Positions 8,689-17,420 of a stretch of DNA of 64,000 nt are shown here, in pieces. How positions within the stretch are numbered: the first letter of the stretch is position 1; each line of letters starts with the position of its first letter. The translations under genes were made by a program, and so were the position numbers. This DNA is from Hyphomonadaceae bacterium (GTDB lineage Bacteria > Pseudomonadota > Alphaproteobacteria > Caulobacterales > Hyphomonadaceae): positions 124,001 through 188,000 of the forward strand of contig JANSWU010000002.1 in assembly GCA_024743315.1 (NCBI GenBank), written 5' to 3'. Under the pieces are notes generated by a model, which saw only the letters and a list, made by a program, of their open reading frames with translations, ran no database searches and was not told where the DNA came from.

Positions 8689-8701
8689 ATAACACTGTTA
8701 T
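8689..8701. promoter_or_regulatory. TetR operator site 2
   Basis: ATAACACTGTTAT repeats the ATAAC-3-GTTAT dyad of site 1. The two centres are 22 bases apart, about two helical turns, so two dimers could bind on the same DNA face. It lies 34 bases before the flavoprotein ATG. Confidence 0.7.
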
Positions 8702-8734
8702 CAAGTCTGAGATTTTGACGCATAGGAGCCTGGA

Positions 8735-10135
8735 ATGTCGGCAGAGACGATTGAGGTTGATTATTTGATTGTAGGCGCTGGCGCCATGGGCATGGCCTTT
8801 GCCGATATTGTCCTGTCTGAAAGCGACAAGACGGTACTGATCGTTGATATGCACCAGAAGCCGGGGGGGCATTGGAATGATGCTTATCCCTTTGTCACGC
8901 TGCACCAACCGTCCGCCTATTATGGCGTCAGTTCAAAAGAACTCTCGAAAGGTGTGATCGATACGATCGGCTTGAACAAAGGCCTTCAGGATCTCGCCAC
9001 GGGCCCGGAAATCATGGCCTATTTCGACGAAGTGATGCGCTATCAATTCCTGCCGACCGGGCGCGTCACCTATTTGCCCATGTGCAAATATGAGGGCGAT
9101 GGCAAAATCTCGGCGCTGACTTCGGACAAGACCTATACGGTCAAAGCGCGTGAAAAGGTGGTCGATGCGACTTGGCTCAAGACCACCGTGCCATCGACGC
9201 ATGTGCCGAATTTTGAGGTCGCGGATGGGGTCAAAATGATCCCGCTCAATGATCTGCCCAAGGTTATGGAACAGCCATCTCGCTATGTCGTCATTGGCGG
9301 TGGCAAGACCGGGATCGATGCCGTTGTCTGGCTGCTGGAAAACCATGTTGATCCCGATCAGATCCATTGGGTGCGGCCGCGCGATGCCTGGCTGATGCGC
9401 CGCGAGACGACGCAGCCAGATCCGCGCTTTTTCGAGGCGACCATGGGCGCGCAAGCCGCGCAAATGGAAGCGATCGCCACCTCAACCTCGATTGATGACA
9501 TGTTCGACCGGATCGAACAGGCCGGCATCTTTGTCCGTATTGATGAAAGCGTGCGCCCGACCATGTTCCACGGCGCGACGATTTCGGATCCGGAGCTGCA
9601 CGAGCTGCGCAAGGTCAAGAATGTCATCCGCAAGGGTCGGATCCAGCGCATCGAGCCCAATCAGATCATCATGGACGAGGGCACGCTTCCGAATGATCCA
9701 GAGACTCTCTTCGTCGATTGTTCGGCCTGTGCAGTGGGTAATTCGGAAGAGACCACCGTGTTCGAGGGCGATACGATCCGTTTGCAGACTGTACGGACGG
9801 TGCAACCCGTCTTCAGCGCCGCTTTCATCGCGCATATTGAACTGACCCGGGATACCGAAGACGAGAAGAACCGGCTGTGCGCTGTCGTGCCTTTGCCCAA
9901 TCACGCCACGGATTGGATCCGCATGCAGAACGCGTTCATGATGAACCAGTTCAATTGGTCTCAGGAAAAAGATCTGCGCCAATGGCTGCGCGCGAACCGT
10001 CTCGATGGTTATTCGCAGCTGGTTTCAGGTATTCAGGAAGACGAGACGGAAAAACTCGCGATCATGAACCGCTTGCGCGAGCATTCCGTGCCTTCGGTGA
10101 TGAAGCTTCAGGAATATATGGCGCAAATCGCCTAG
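8735..10135 (+). CDS. FAD/NAD(P)-binding monooxygenase-like flavoprotein
   Basis: A 466-residue protein with two dinucleotide-binding motifs: VDYLIVGAGAMGMAFADI at residues 8-25 for FAD, followed by PGGHWNDAYPFVTLHQPSAY, which resembles the FxGxxxHxxxW-type region of class B flavin monooxygenases, and YVVIGGGKTGIDAVVWL near residue 190 for NAD(P)H. The C-terminal part is less conserved. Substrate unknown. AGGAG precedes the ATG by 7 bases. Control by the divergent TetR through two operators suggests an inducible detoxification or catabolic enzyme. The stop overlaps the next convergent small gene by 4 bases. Confidence 0.8.
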   Translation: MSAETIEVDYLIVGAGAMGMAFADIVLSESDKTVLIVDMHQKPGGHWNDAYPFVTLHQPSAYYGVSSKELSKGVIDTIGLNKGLQDLATGPEIMAYFDEVMRYQFLPTGRVTYLPMCKYEGDGKISALTSDKTYTVKAREKVVDATWLKTTVPSTHVPNFEVADGVKMIPLNDLPKVMEQPSRYVVIGGGKTGIDAVVWLLENHVDPDQIHWVRPRDAWLMRRETTQPDPRFFEATMGAQAAQMEAIATSTSIDDMFDRIEQAGIFVRIDESVRPTMFHGATISDPELHELRKVKNVIRKGRIQRIEPNQIIMDEGTLPNDPETLFVDCSACAVGNSEETTVFEGDTIRLQTVRTVQPVFSAAFIAHIELTRDTEDEKNRLCAVVPLPNHATDWIRMQNAFMMNQFNWSQEKDLRQWLRANRLDGYSQLVSGIQEDETEKLAIMNRLREHSVPSVMKLQEYMAQIA

Positions 10136-10332
10136 AGCTCATCCGGCTCGCTGCGATCGACGACATAATAGCCGCGCCGCGGATTGAACCCGATCATATT
10201 GGCGGGTGGATGCTCCGCCGCGTCGACCGCGTCATCATAGGTCTCATAAGGCCCATGCTCGCTCGTCGGGGTGACCAGGTAAAAGCTTCCCAGTTCGGGA
10301 CGCTCAGGCGAATACTCAGTCAGCTGAAACAT
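10132..10332 (-). CDS. small hypothetical protein (66 aa)
   Basis: A short soluble protein, MFQLTEYSPERPELGSFYLV at the N-terminus, then YETYDDAVDAAEHPPANMIG and RRGYYVVDRSEPDEL. AAGGAGG lies just before the ATG (about 10336-10342), supporting translation. It has no signal peptide or membrane segment and I do not recognise a family. Its stop overlaps the flavoprotein stop by 4 bases. The 82 bases between it and the next gene show no terminator. Confidence 0.65.
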   Translation of the reverse strand: MFQLTEYSPERPELGSFYLVTPTSEHGPYETYDDAVDAAEHPPANMIGFNPRRGYYVVDRSEPDEL

Positions 10333-10414
10333 ATGCAGCCTCCTTACGAAGCCCGCCCCGCATTAAGCTTTCGTTGATTCGTGTGGCCGGAATGTGTCAG
10401 CGCAATTGTGGCGC

Positions 10415-11215
10415 CTATCTCGCACAATCCGTTGGAGTATCGGCCGCGACGCGGGCAAAACTCATCCAGCCATAGCCGGAGACGGGGCCATAGGTCTCAA
10501 TATTGGCTTTCACGCCATCAAATACGCGGTCCTGTGGCAGACCGTGCGCGATCCAGGTGTCGAGGATCGGCTCAAGCGCCAGCGTCCCCTTGGCGCGATA
10601 GTCCTGCCGGACCGACCAGAATTGCCACCAGGAATGGAAGCGGATTTTGTAATTTCGATAAGTCGATCCATCCAAGGTCAGGTCGGGCAGCACTTCGGCC
10701 TGGAAATAATCGCCGGTAAAGATCTCGTGCAGCTCTTGCGGCGTCGAACTGGCAATTTCGACAACATAATTCTCATACCAATCATCGCCATTTTGCTTGG
10801 CCGCTTCGTCGCCTTGCCAATTGACGCTGATTTTTGGCCCCGCCCACCAGCGCCCGTCGCCGCTGAGTTCGGTCCCGTATGAGGTGCAGACGGCCAATCC
10901 GCTTTTGGCTTCTGCGACCGATCGAGGTGTATCCTCAAGATCCGTCAGACCGACATCCAGACCACCTTCGGGCGCGTCCTGGGCGACGCTAAAGAACAGC
11001 GTTTGATCCCTGAACTGGCGCGCTTTTGCGCCATTGAATGTGTCGCTCACCCAGGCCGATGAGGACAAGGTACCAAACTCGAAATGCTCGGTGGTCTGAT
11101 TAACGTCGCTGACCGCGATGCCCGGGGCGGATGGCGGCAGCAAAGACGTTTCGTCCGGGGTCATGGCGCACCCTGCTAGCAACAGCAATCCCGATACGGC
11201 TAAGTGTTTTATCAT
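10415..11215 (-). CDS. lipoprotein resembling GH11 xylanases
   Basis: MIKHLAVSGLLLLAGC is a lipoprotein signal, with GGGAGGGA upstream of the ATG at 11213-11215; this start is preferred over one five codons earlier. The mature part resembles the beta-jelly-roll of GH11: YENYVVEI aligns with the family's EYYVVE nucleophile strand, DGSTYRNY with DGSTYDIY, QFWSVRQDYRAKGT with QYWSVRQSKRTSGT, and NIETYGPVSG with ATEGYQSSG, which holds the acid/base Glu. Counting from five codons upstream, the two Glu are at about 153 and 245. The thumb loop before WSVRQ seems absent. Hydrolase activity is inferred only. Confidence 0.6.
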   Translation of the reverse strand: MIKHLAVSGLLLLAGCAMTPDETSLLPPSAPGIAVSDVNQTTEHFEFGTLSSSAWVSDTFNGAKARQFRDQTLFFSVAQDAPEGGLDVGLTDLEDTPRSVAEAKSGLAVCTSYGTELSGDGRWWAGPKISVNWQGDEAAKQNGDDWYENYVVEIASSTPQELHEIFTGDYFQAEVLPDLTLDGSTYRNYKIRFHSWWQFWSVRQDYRAKGTLALEPILDTWIAHGLPQDRVFDGVKANIETYGPVSGYGWMSFARVAADTPTDCAR

Positions 11216-11270
11216 GCGTGTCCCTCCCAAACCTGATCGTCTTTAAGCGCGAGCCGCGACCCTGTCTGCC

Positions 11271-11786
11271 TTATTTGTCAACTATCTCCAGCGTACTCTG
11301 CGCCGTCGCGCGTCCCAACACTTCAAGCATATTCTCCAGGCTCACCGCCACGCAACCCGCCGTCGCGCGGCCATCATCATGCGCAAGGTGAAAGAAAATG
11401 GCGCTGCCTAAGCCTGCCACGACCGGCGCATCATTATGGGCAAGTTCGACAATCAGGTCATACGCATGATCTTCGCGCCAGAGCTGTTCATGGCTGGCGG
11501 CGAAGGGCAGGGTAACGGGGCGATTGTAAAGGGGGTGATCGGCAGCATCGCACCAGCCATCAATTGGTTTCAGCGGCACGACCGGCAGTTCAGTTTTGGG
11601 ACGGTCCAGGCGGTCAGCGCGATAGAAAACCCGTTTCATGCGCCACACACCGATGGGGCTGGCGCCATCCCCCTCGCGTTTCTGCGCGGCCGGAACCATC
11701 CCGCCACGTCCGATGGTGCAAGCGAAATCTAGCCCATCGCCGGAAAACCGACCGGATGACGTGGCGGTGAATGTTTTTTCAGTCAC
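11271..11786 (-). CDS. L,D-transpeptidase-like (YkuD-fold) protein
   Basis: A cytoplasmic-looking YkuD-type protein of about 171 residues. The catalytic signature is FHLAHDDGRATAGCVAVS, with the His and the Cys of the H-x(n)-(S/T)xGC(V/I) motif, here in the shorter variant also seen in proteins annotated as L,D-transpeptidase catalytic-domain family. CTIGRGGMVPAAQKREGDGASPIG contains the usual G-x-x-TPxG-like turn. The ATG at 11808-11810 opens the frame, but AAGGAG inside it is ideally placed for the GTG at 11784-11786, so I chose that. No signal peptide is visible, unusual for a peptidoglycan enzyme. Confidence 0.75.
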   Translation of the reverse strand: MTEKTFTATSSGRFSGDGLDFACTIGRGGMVPAAQKREGDGASPIGVWRMKRVFYRADRLDRPKTELPVVPLKPIDGWCDAADHPLYNRPVTLPFAASHEQLWREDHAYDLIVELAHNDAPVVAGLGSAIFFHLAHDDGRATAGCVAVSLENMLEVLGRATAQSTLEIVDK

Positions 11787-11883
11787 GAACCGCTCTCCTT
11801 TTTGTGACATCAGCTGAAGAAGCGTGTAATGAAGTGTTTGAATTCATTCTCTATCTGCTGACCACAAGACAAGGGAGAAAGTC

Positions 11884-12570
11884 ATGGCGGTGACCAAAAC
11901 CATCCTGCTCGTGGACGATGATAATGAGCTACGCGAGGCGCTCGCGGAACAATTTGATCTTTATGAAGGCTTCAGCGTGCTGCAAGCCGAAAACGCCACA
12001 ACCGGCGTGAAAATGGCCGAAGCCGAACGGACCGACCTGATCCTGTTGGATGTCGATATGCCGGATATGGATGGCCGCGAAGCCTGCAAGCTGATGCGAA
12101 CCCGCGGCGTGCGTGCGCCGATCATCATGCTGACCGGGCAAGATAGCGATGCCGACACCATTCTCGGGCTTGATAGCGGCGCCAATGATTATGTCACCAA
12201 GCCGTTCAAATTCTCCGTCTTGCTGGCCCGCGTCCGAGCTCATTTGCGTAGCTTTGAGCAGAGCGAAGACGCGACCTTTGATGTCGGGCCTTACGAATTC
12301 CGGCCCAGCATGAAGCTCCTGGTCAAGGAAGACGATCGCAAGATCCGCCTGACCGAGAAAGAGACCAATATTCTCAAATACCTCTATCGCGCGGGCGGAA
12401 AGCCGGTCGCGCGCGAGGAGCTGCTTTCAGAAGTCTGGGGTTATAATGCAGCGGTCACGACGCATACGCTGGAGACGCATATTTATCGTCTGCGCCAAAA
12501 GATCGAGCCGGATCCTGCCAATGCGCGGCTTCTGTTGACCGAAGCAGGTGGCTATCGCCTGTCGCCTTAA
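11884..12570 (+). CDS. OmpR-type response regulator (orphan)
   Basis: A 228-residue two-domain regulator. The receiver has the acidic pair DDDN near residue 11, phosphoacceptor Asp at about residue 56 in LLDVDMPDMDG, the switch Thr in MLTGQDS and Lys in YVTKPF. The C-terminal winged helix is OmpR/PhoB type (LTEKETNILKYLYRAGGKPV, REELLSEVWGYNAAVTTHTL, ETHIYRLRQKIEPDP). No histidine kinase is next to it. GGGAGAAAGTC precedes the ATG. Its stop overlaps the convergent FGE gene by 4 bases. Confidence 0.93.
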   Translation: MAVTKTILLVDDDNELREALAEQFDLYEGFSVLQAENATTGVKMAEAERTDLILLDVDMPDMDGREACKLMRTRGVRAPIIMLTGQDSDADTILGLDSGANDYVTKPFKFSVLLARVRAHLRSFEQSEDATFDVGPYEFRPSMKLLVKEDDRKIRLTEKETNILKYLYRAGGKPVAREELLSEVWGYNAAVTTHTLETHIYRLRQKIEPDPANARLLLTEAGGYRLSP

Positions 12571-13520
12571 GGCGTTTCAGGCGCGCGGTCGCGGACAATT
12601 CGAAAGCCGATATGTGAGGTGCCATAAGCCAAGTCCTGGGCCTGGCGCGCCGCGGGTCGGAAACGATAGCAATAAGAGGCGGCGCACAAGTATGAGCCGC
12701 CTTTAATCGTTCCGACAGCAATATTTGGCTGGGCAAAATCGAAGCCGTCCGCACCGGCCAACACCCGGTCATGCTCCGCGTGCGACGGCGCATAGGGCGT
12801 CTCAGTCCATTCCCAGACATTGCCGATCATATCGTGCAGCCCAAAGCCATTGGCGGGAAAAGAGCCAACAGGCGCGATCCCTTCAAAGCCATCATCTTCG
12901 GTATTCACCACCGGAAACACGCCTTGCCACGTATTGGCTTTTTCAATCAGCGCAGACCGTTCCGCCTCCGGCCATGCGAGCAATTCACCCTCCAGTCCGC
13001 CGCGGGCGGCATATTCCCATTCGGATTCGGTCGGCAGGCGCGCTCCGGCCCAGGTCGCATAGGCGGTTGCATCGTCTCGTGTGAGATTGGTGACGGGATG
13101 ATCAGGGAACGCGGCATCCTTGTCGGGTCCGTTTGGATGCCGCCAGGTCGCGCCGTCGACCCAGCGCCACCAATTCAGGTCTCGCGGACGGACGTTTTCC
13201 GGGGGATGAAACACAGCAGATCCGACGGGGAGGTCGACGCCCGGCCCGTTTGTATCGCCGGCTTGCCAGCCTTGTTCCGCGCGAGTCACATAGCCGGTCT
13301 CTTCGACAAATGCGGAGAATTGCGCGACCGTGATTTCAGTTCGGGTGATCTCAAACGCTGTGACGCAGGCCTCATGACGCGGCGCCTCTTCGCGATAGAC
13401 GCGGGTCTCGCCCATCTGGAAACAGGCACCATCTAGGCTGACCCAATCGAGATCATCCGGCGATGCCCATGCGGGTTGGCTGACAGCAAGCACCAAGGTC
13501 AGGGTTAAAAAGCGTATCAC
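12567..13520 (-). CDS. exported formylglycine-generating enzyme (SUMF1/FGE family)
   Basis: FGE oxidises the active-site Cys of sulfatases to formylglycine. Residues 1-19 (MIRFLTLTLVLAVSQPAWA) form a Sec signal peptide. The FGE-sulfatase domain follows: ITRTEITVAQF, RLPTESEWEYAARGG, NGFGLHDMIGNVWEWTE, and KGGSYLCAASYCYRFRPAAR, which keeps both copper-binding catalytic cysteines (about C279 and C284) in the arrangement of characterised aerobic FGEs. Many bacterial SUMF1-fold proteins lack them, so this one is probably active. Its ATG overlaps the sulfatase stop (ATGA), so the pair is translationally coupled. Confidence 0.9.
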   Translation of the reverse strand: MIRFLTLTLVLAVSQPAWASPDDLDWVSLDGACFQMGETRVYREEAPRHEACVTAFEITRTEITVAQFSAFVEETGYVTRAEQGWQAGDTNGPGVDLPVGSAVFHPPENVRPRDLNWWRWVDGATWRHPNGPDKDAAFPDHPVTNLTRDDATAYATWAGARLPTESEWEYAARGGLEGELLAWPEAERSALIEKANTWQGVFPVVNTEDDGFEGIAPVGSFPANGFGLHDMIGNVWEWTETPYAPSHAEHDRVLAGADGFDFAQPNIAVGTIKGGSYLCAASYCYRFRPAARQAQDLAYGTSHIGFRIVRDRAPETP

Positions 13521-15037
13521 GGCGCGTCTGCCTCATAAGTTGCGCGCCAGGCGTCGATATCGGATTTGAAGGCTTCGACCTTATCCGGATGCGCCGCCGA
13601 CATATCGATCAATTGGCCTGGATCATTCTGCAAGTCATAAAGCGCTGTCTCGTTCCTGTCGGGCAACCAGACAAAATGCCAATCGAGATCGCGGCGATAA
13701 TAGCCGCCAAGCGCCGAGCCCATATGATCATTCGTGGCATTGTTGGGGTGACCGCGAAAATCTGTCCCGGCACGATGCTGGGTCATGCGCCCGACAAAAT
13801 AGTCACGTGGCTGGTCGAGTGCGCCGCCGGAGATTTTCGGCTTGAGGGAGTAACCCGGAAGGCCTTCCGGCGCGTCTAGGCCGACATAGTCGAGAATGGT
13901 CGGCAGGATGTCGATGGCGCTGGCCAGGGTCTCGGTATCCCGCATGGCTGTAATCTCGCCCTGCCAATAGAAGATGATTGGGGTGCGAAATCCGGTCTCG
14001 AAGAAGGAGCCCTTGCCGCGCGGGCCGCCATTGGCCAGCGTGATGTGATTGTCGGCATATTCAACATCGCCCGCCTGTTCCCAGCCATTATCGTTGACGT
14101 AGACAATCAATGTATTGTCGAGCAGGCGTTCCTCACGCAGCGTGTCGAGGACCTGGCCGACGCCCCAGTCAAACCAGGCAATGTTGGCATAATAGAGCTT
14201 GGCCGACTCTGACAGGTCGTCGCGATTTTCATAATATTTCCAGAACCGGTCTGGCGCATTCAACGGCGTGTGCGGCAGGGCAGGGCCATACCATAAGAAG
14301 AAGGGCTGCTCGGCACGCTCCTGGATGAAGCTTTCGACCGGCGCCATCGTGGTGCGCCCGATCTCATTGCCGCGCCCACCCATAAAGGTGAAGAACCAGC
14401 GATCGCCAAGATCTGCCGCGTCTTGCCAATCCCAGGTTTCGGTCATGCCATGCGTGAACCCACCATGCGCATAAGACTGTTCCCACCATTTGCCGCTTTG
14501 ATGAGAGACATAGCCAACCTCCGCCAGAAGCCGCGGCAGAGTTTCGAATTGTTCGATGGCTGCGGTCTCATACTGGCGCTTGAGGATGTTTTTTTCACGA
14601 TCCGTGTCGACGCCCGCTGGCAATGGGGTGGATTGAAGTGTTGCCTCAGCGATCTGGTTGGCGCGGCGCTCATATTGGACGGGATAAAGCCCGGTGATCA
14701 GGCTTTGCAGTGTCGGGCGACAATGGTTGGAGGTCGAATGCCCGACTTCGAACAAAGCCCCGCCATTGCCGATAATATCCATGTTCGGGGTTATCACATT
14801 GTCATCGCCCAGAAAGCCGAGATAGGGCCAGCCGAGATCATCCGCGATGATCAATACTACATTGGGCGGACCGTCAGGTCGGCGCGGGATCACAGTACGA
14901 TCAATTTCACCGGCATAGGTGTCTTCATAAACGCCGCCAAAATCGAAAGCTTCCTGCGCGCCGTTATTTGGACCTGACGATTGACAGGCGGCGAAGCCAA
15001 GCAAGGCCAAGCCCGATGCGGCGATACGCAATCTCAT
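13517..15037 (-). CDS. sulfatase, lipoprotein
   Basis: A 506-residue alkaline-phosphatase-fold sulfatase. MRLRIAASGLALLGFAAC looks like a lipoprotein signal. NVVLIIADDLGWPYLGFLGD carries the calcium-binding acidic pair; HCRPTLQSLITGLYP is the formylglycine loop with Cys at about 106. The canonical loop is CxPxR, whereas here Leu stands at the Arg position. HQSGKWWEQ, LWYGPALPHTPLNAP and VYVNDNGWEQ match other active-site segments. GGGAGGA precedes the ATG. The paired FGE is probably its activating enzyme; substrate unknown, perhaps a sulfated algal polysaccharide or sulfate ester. Confidence 0.9.
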   Translation of the reverse strand: MRLRIAASGLALLGFAACQSSGPNNGAQEAFDFGGVYEDTYAGEIDRTVIPRRPDGPPNVVLIIADDLGWPYLGFLGDDNVITPNMDIIGNGGALFEVGHSTSNHCRPTLQSLITGLYPVQYERRANQIAEATLQSTPLPAGVDTDREKNILKRQYETAAIEQFETLPRLLAEVGYVSHQSGKWWEQSYAHGGFTHGMTETWDWQDAADLGDRWFFTFMGGRGNEIGRTTMAPVESFIQERAEQPFFLWYGPALPHTPLNAPDRFWKYYENRDDLSESAKLYYANIAWFDWGVGQVLDTLREERLLDNTLIVYVNDNGWEQAGDVEYADNHITLANGGPRGKGSFFETGFRTPIIFYWQGEITAMRDTETLASAIDILPTILDYVGLDAPEGLPGYSLKPKISGGALDQPRDYFVGRMTQHRAGTDFRGHPNNATNDHMGSALGGYYRRDLDWHFVWLPDRNETALYDLQNDPGQLIDMSAAHPDKVEAFKSDIDAWRATYEADAP

Positions 15038-15179
15038 TCATTCCTCCCGTTCACATATGCCGTGCGGTTTTCCGCAAGCTAAGCGCCGACGCCGTCTCAA
15101 GGCAATTCATTTGCATAGATTTTCATTGGCGCAGGTCTGCGAGCATGTTTGAGTTGCGGCCCGCGATACGGAGACCAAT

Positions 15180-16319
15180 ATGGTGGACGCGTTCAAACAG
15201 GCGCGCAGAGATGCGGACACACTGACTGTGGCGTTTGGCGACGAGTCGATCCCAATGCTGCTGACTTATCGCGGCGTGCGCGCGGCCGCCAAAGACTGGC
15301 AGACCTTCAGTTCCGATGCCCCGTTCAGAGTGCCGATCCCATCCGAAGAGGCCGAGCGCAGTGTGCGCCAACTGCCGATCGAAACCGATCCTCCGGTGCA
15401 TCAGAAATATCGGGCTCTGGTCGAGCCCTTCTTCCGACGTCCGACGCAAGCCGATTATGTGACGCGGATTGAGGGCCTGGTTCGGTCAATTCTGTCTTCA
15501 TGCAGCGCAGCTGACCAAGTCGATGTGGTTCGCGATGTGGCGCTTCCGATCCAGTCGCGCGCACTGACCTATCTGCTGGGCGTGCCGGAATCAGAAGCCG
15601 AGACATGGATTGGCTGGGGCACTCATGTCTTCCGGGACGGGGGTGACTCTGCCGAAAAAGGAGCGGGATTAGAGGGCTATCTGAGAGCTGCGATCGAGGC
15701 GGCAAAAGCTGATGTCGATGTCGAAAACTTCTTCGTCGCGCTGCATGCCATGGCCTATGAGGGGCGCCCTCTTACCGAAGCCGAGAAACTTGGTATGGCC
15801 AATCTGGTTTTTGCAGGGGGGCGCGACACCGTGATCAACTCGATCAGTTTCCTGATGGCCTATTTCGCAGAGCATCCTGACGCCTTGGCGCGCACCGCCG
15901 GGTCGCAAATGTCGATAAACCTGGCGGTCGAAGAAACCATTCGTGTGGTTTCTCCGCTCACGCACATCGGCCGGGTCTGTAAGCACGCGGTGGAATTGGG
16001 TGGCACGCAGGTCCCCTACGGCCAGCGGGTTTCCCTATGTTGGGCGGCGGCCAATTACGATCCCGCGATCTTCTCAAACCCAGAACAGGTCAATCTTGCA
16101 CGGTCGCCCAATCCGCATGTCGGATTTGGCAGCGGCGTGCACAATTGCCTCGGGGCGGGACAGGCGAGAGCGATTTTGCGCAGCCTCATTCGCGTTCTCG
16201 CCGATCTCAAAATCGATATCAGTGTGCGCGACATGGTGCCGGTTCGAGAGCGGTTCGGCGAGATCGAGCGTCAGGTTGGGTATGAGCGTTTGCTAGTGCG
16301 ATTGTTGCGCGCGCCTTAG
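15180..16319 (+). CDS. cytochrome P450
   Basis: A 379-residue soluble bacterial P450. The I-helix oxygen-activation motif is FAGGRDTVINS, the K-helix ExxR is EETIR, and the heme loop is VGFGSGVHNCLGAGQAR with the proximal Cys at about residue 323. Residues 60-75 (PIETDPPVHQKYRALVEPFF) match the C-helix region. No ferredoxin or reductase gene is adjacent. GGAG lies 7 bases before the ATG. The N-terminus is a little short for the family. It is divergent from the sulfatase over a 141-base gap where I see no clear promoter. Substrate unknown. Confidence 0.92.
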   Translation: MVDAFKQARRDADTLTVAFGDESIPMLLTYRGVRAAAKDWQTFSSDAPFRVPIPSEEAERSVRQLPIETDPPVHQKYRALVEPFFRRPTQADYVTRIEGLVRSILSSCSAADQVDVVRDVALPIQSRALTYLLGVPESEAETWIGWGTHVFRDGGDSAEKGAGLEGYLRAAIEAAKADVDVENFFVALHAMAYEGRPLTEAEKLGMANLVFAGGRDTVINSISFLMAYFAEHPDALARTAGSQMSINLAVEETIRVVSPLTHIGRVCKHAVELGGTQVPYGQRVSLCWAAANYDPAIFSNPEQVNLARSPNPHVGFGSGVHNCLGAGQARAILRSLIRVLADLKIDISVRDMVPVRERFGEIERQVGYERLLVRLLRAP

Positions 16320-16326
16320 GCGGCGC

Positions 16327-17361
16327 TCACATTCGGTACGAAATGGTTTGGGAGGCTTCGGAAAAACTGCGCAGCTCATCGAGCACGATAAGTTCCATCT
16401 CCCCGACCCACAGATTGAGACCGCGCCCGGATGCCTCGGGTGAGGCAAGGTCCTCGATCGCCGCGTGATAATCCAGAAAGCGGGCCGAGGACCGTTTGGC
16501 CAGGCGGCCATGATCGAGAATGGCGATTGCAACGGCCGAGATGAAGGTGGCGGAGGCCAGAAAGTCGATCCAATGTCCCCATATCGCCGCATCGGCATAG
16601 AACACTCTCAACAGGAGAGATGTCAGGACGAGACTGGCCCCGGAAAGATACAACATATCCGACAGCGAGGCATAATATCTTTGCCCTCGCCGCAATCGAT
16701 CCACTTCGCTCATTGCGAAACGTTGTTGGTATTTGATCCGTAATTCCGTGTAGGCGGTGCGGGCGGTTTCGAGAATTTGCGGGTTACCTGGCTGGACGGG
16801 GGTGGACGGAGCAACCATCGCGTCGCCCGGGCGAAAAGTGTCCAACACGGATATGCCCGCGTTGAGTTCGTTTTCAATTTCGGCGACGATACGTTTCGAA
16901 AACGCTTCCACTTCGCGTTGCAGGTCTTGTGTGTCGCGCGCCCCCTCAGCCAACGCATAGGCCTGGAATTTTGCTGATCGCAATCGTTCAGTGGCAAATC
17001 GACTGAGCAGCCAGGTCGTCTTTTTCTTTGATGCGAGCAGGTAGAGTTGCAACATAATCCCGAGGGCCGCCAGCAAACCCAAAAACACGCTAAGCCAGAT
17101 CTGGTGCGGAAAATCCGGTATGATCAAGGCATCGGCGAAAGCGTAGATCGAGCTCGCGGTAATCAAGAGTACGGAGAGACGCCCGAACTGGTGATAGGTC
17201 CGCTTCGCTTGAACGGCACGGGCTTCGTAACGGTTGAAAGCCTCATCGATCACCGGATTGATGATCAAAGGCTCGATGCTCACAAAAAGCGCTGACGTTT
17301 CCTGGCTCGGAAAGACATCACGATTGGGCGTCTGAATGGGCAACCCTCCAGAGAAACACAC
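16327..17361 (-). CDS. four-helix membrane protein with SLATT/DUF4231-like features
   Basis: About 340 residues with two helical pairs: residues 61-80 and 86-110, then about 235-255 and 265-290. After the first pair comes TTWLLSRFATERLRSAKFQA, a match in style to the W-x-x-R-x-x-x-E-x-L-R segment after the helices of SLATT/DUF4231 proteins; the second pair is followed by SARFLDYHAAIEDLA. Between them is a charged helical cytoplasmic region. SLATT proteins are predicted pore-forming effectors in nucleotide-signalled conflict systems. Here it is the last gene after the TIR-TPR and small lipoprotein genes. The exact start is uncertain, since a GGAGGG sits just inside the frame. Confidence 0.6.
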   Translation of the reverse strand: MCFSGGLPIQTPNRDVFPSQETSALFVSIEPLIINPVIDEAFNRYEARAVQAKRTYHQFGRLSVLLITASSIYAFADALIIPDFPHQIWLSVFLGLLAALGIMLQLYLLASKKKTTWLLSRFATERLRSAKFQAYALAEGARDTQDLQREVEAFSKRIVAEIENELNAGISVLDTFRPGDAMVAPSTPVQPGNPQILETARTAYTELRIKYQQRFAMSEVDRLRRGQRYYASLSDMLYLSGASLVLTSLLLRVFYADAAIWGHWIDFLASATFISAVAIAILDHGRLAKRSSARFLDYHAAIEDLASPEASGRGLNLWVGEMELIVLDELRSFSEASQTISYRM

Positions 17362-17420
17362 GCGGCACTGCGTGATTTAACGAGCAATACAGAGCTTGAT
17401 GATTGAGATCACACTCGGAC

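Noticed and set aside
15145-15225. Alternative N-terminus of the P450 (MFELRP...) in another frame
   Set aside because: It would need a frameshift; the ATG at 15180 has its own ribosome site, and the tail does not clearly match P450 N-termini.
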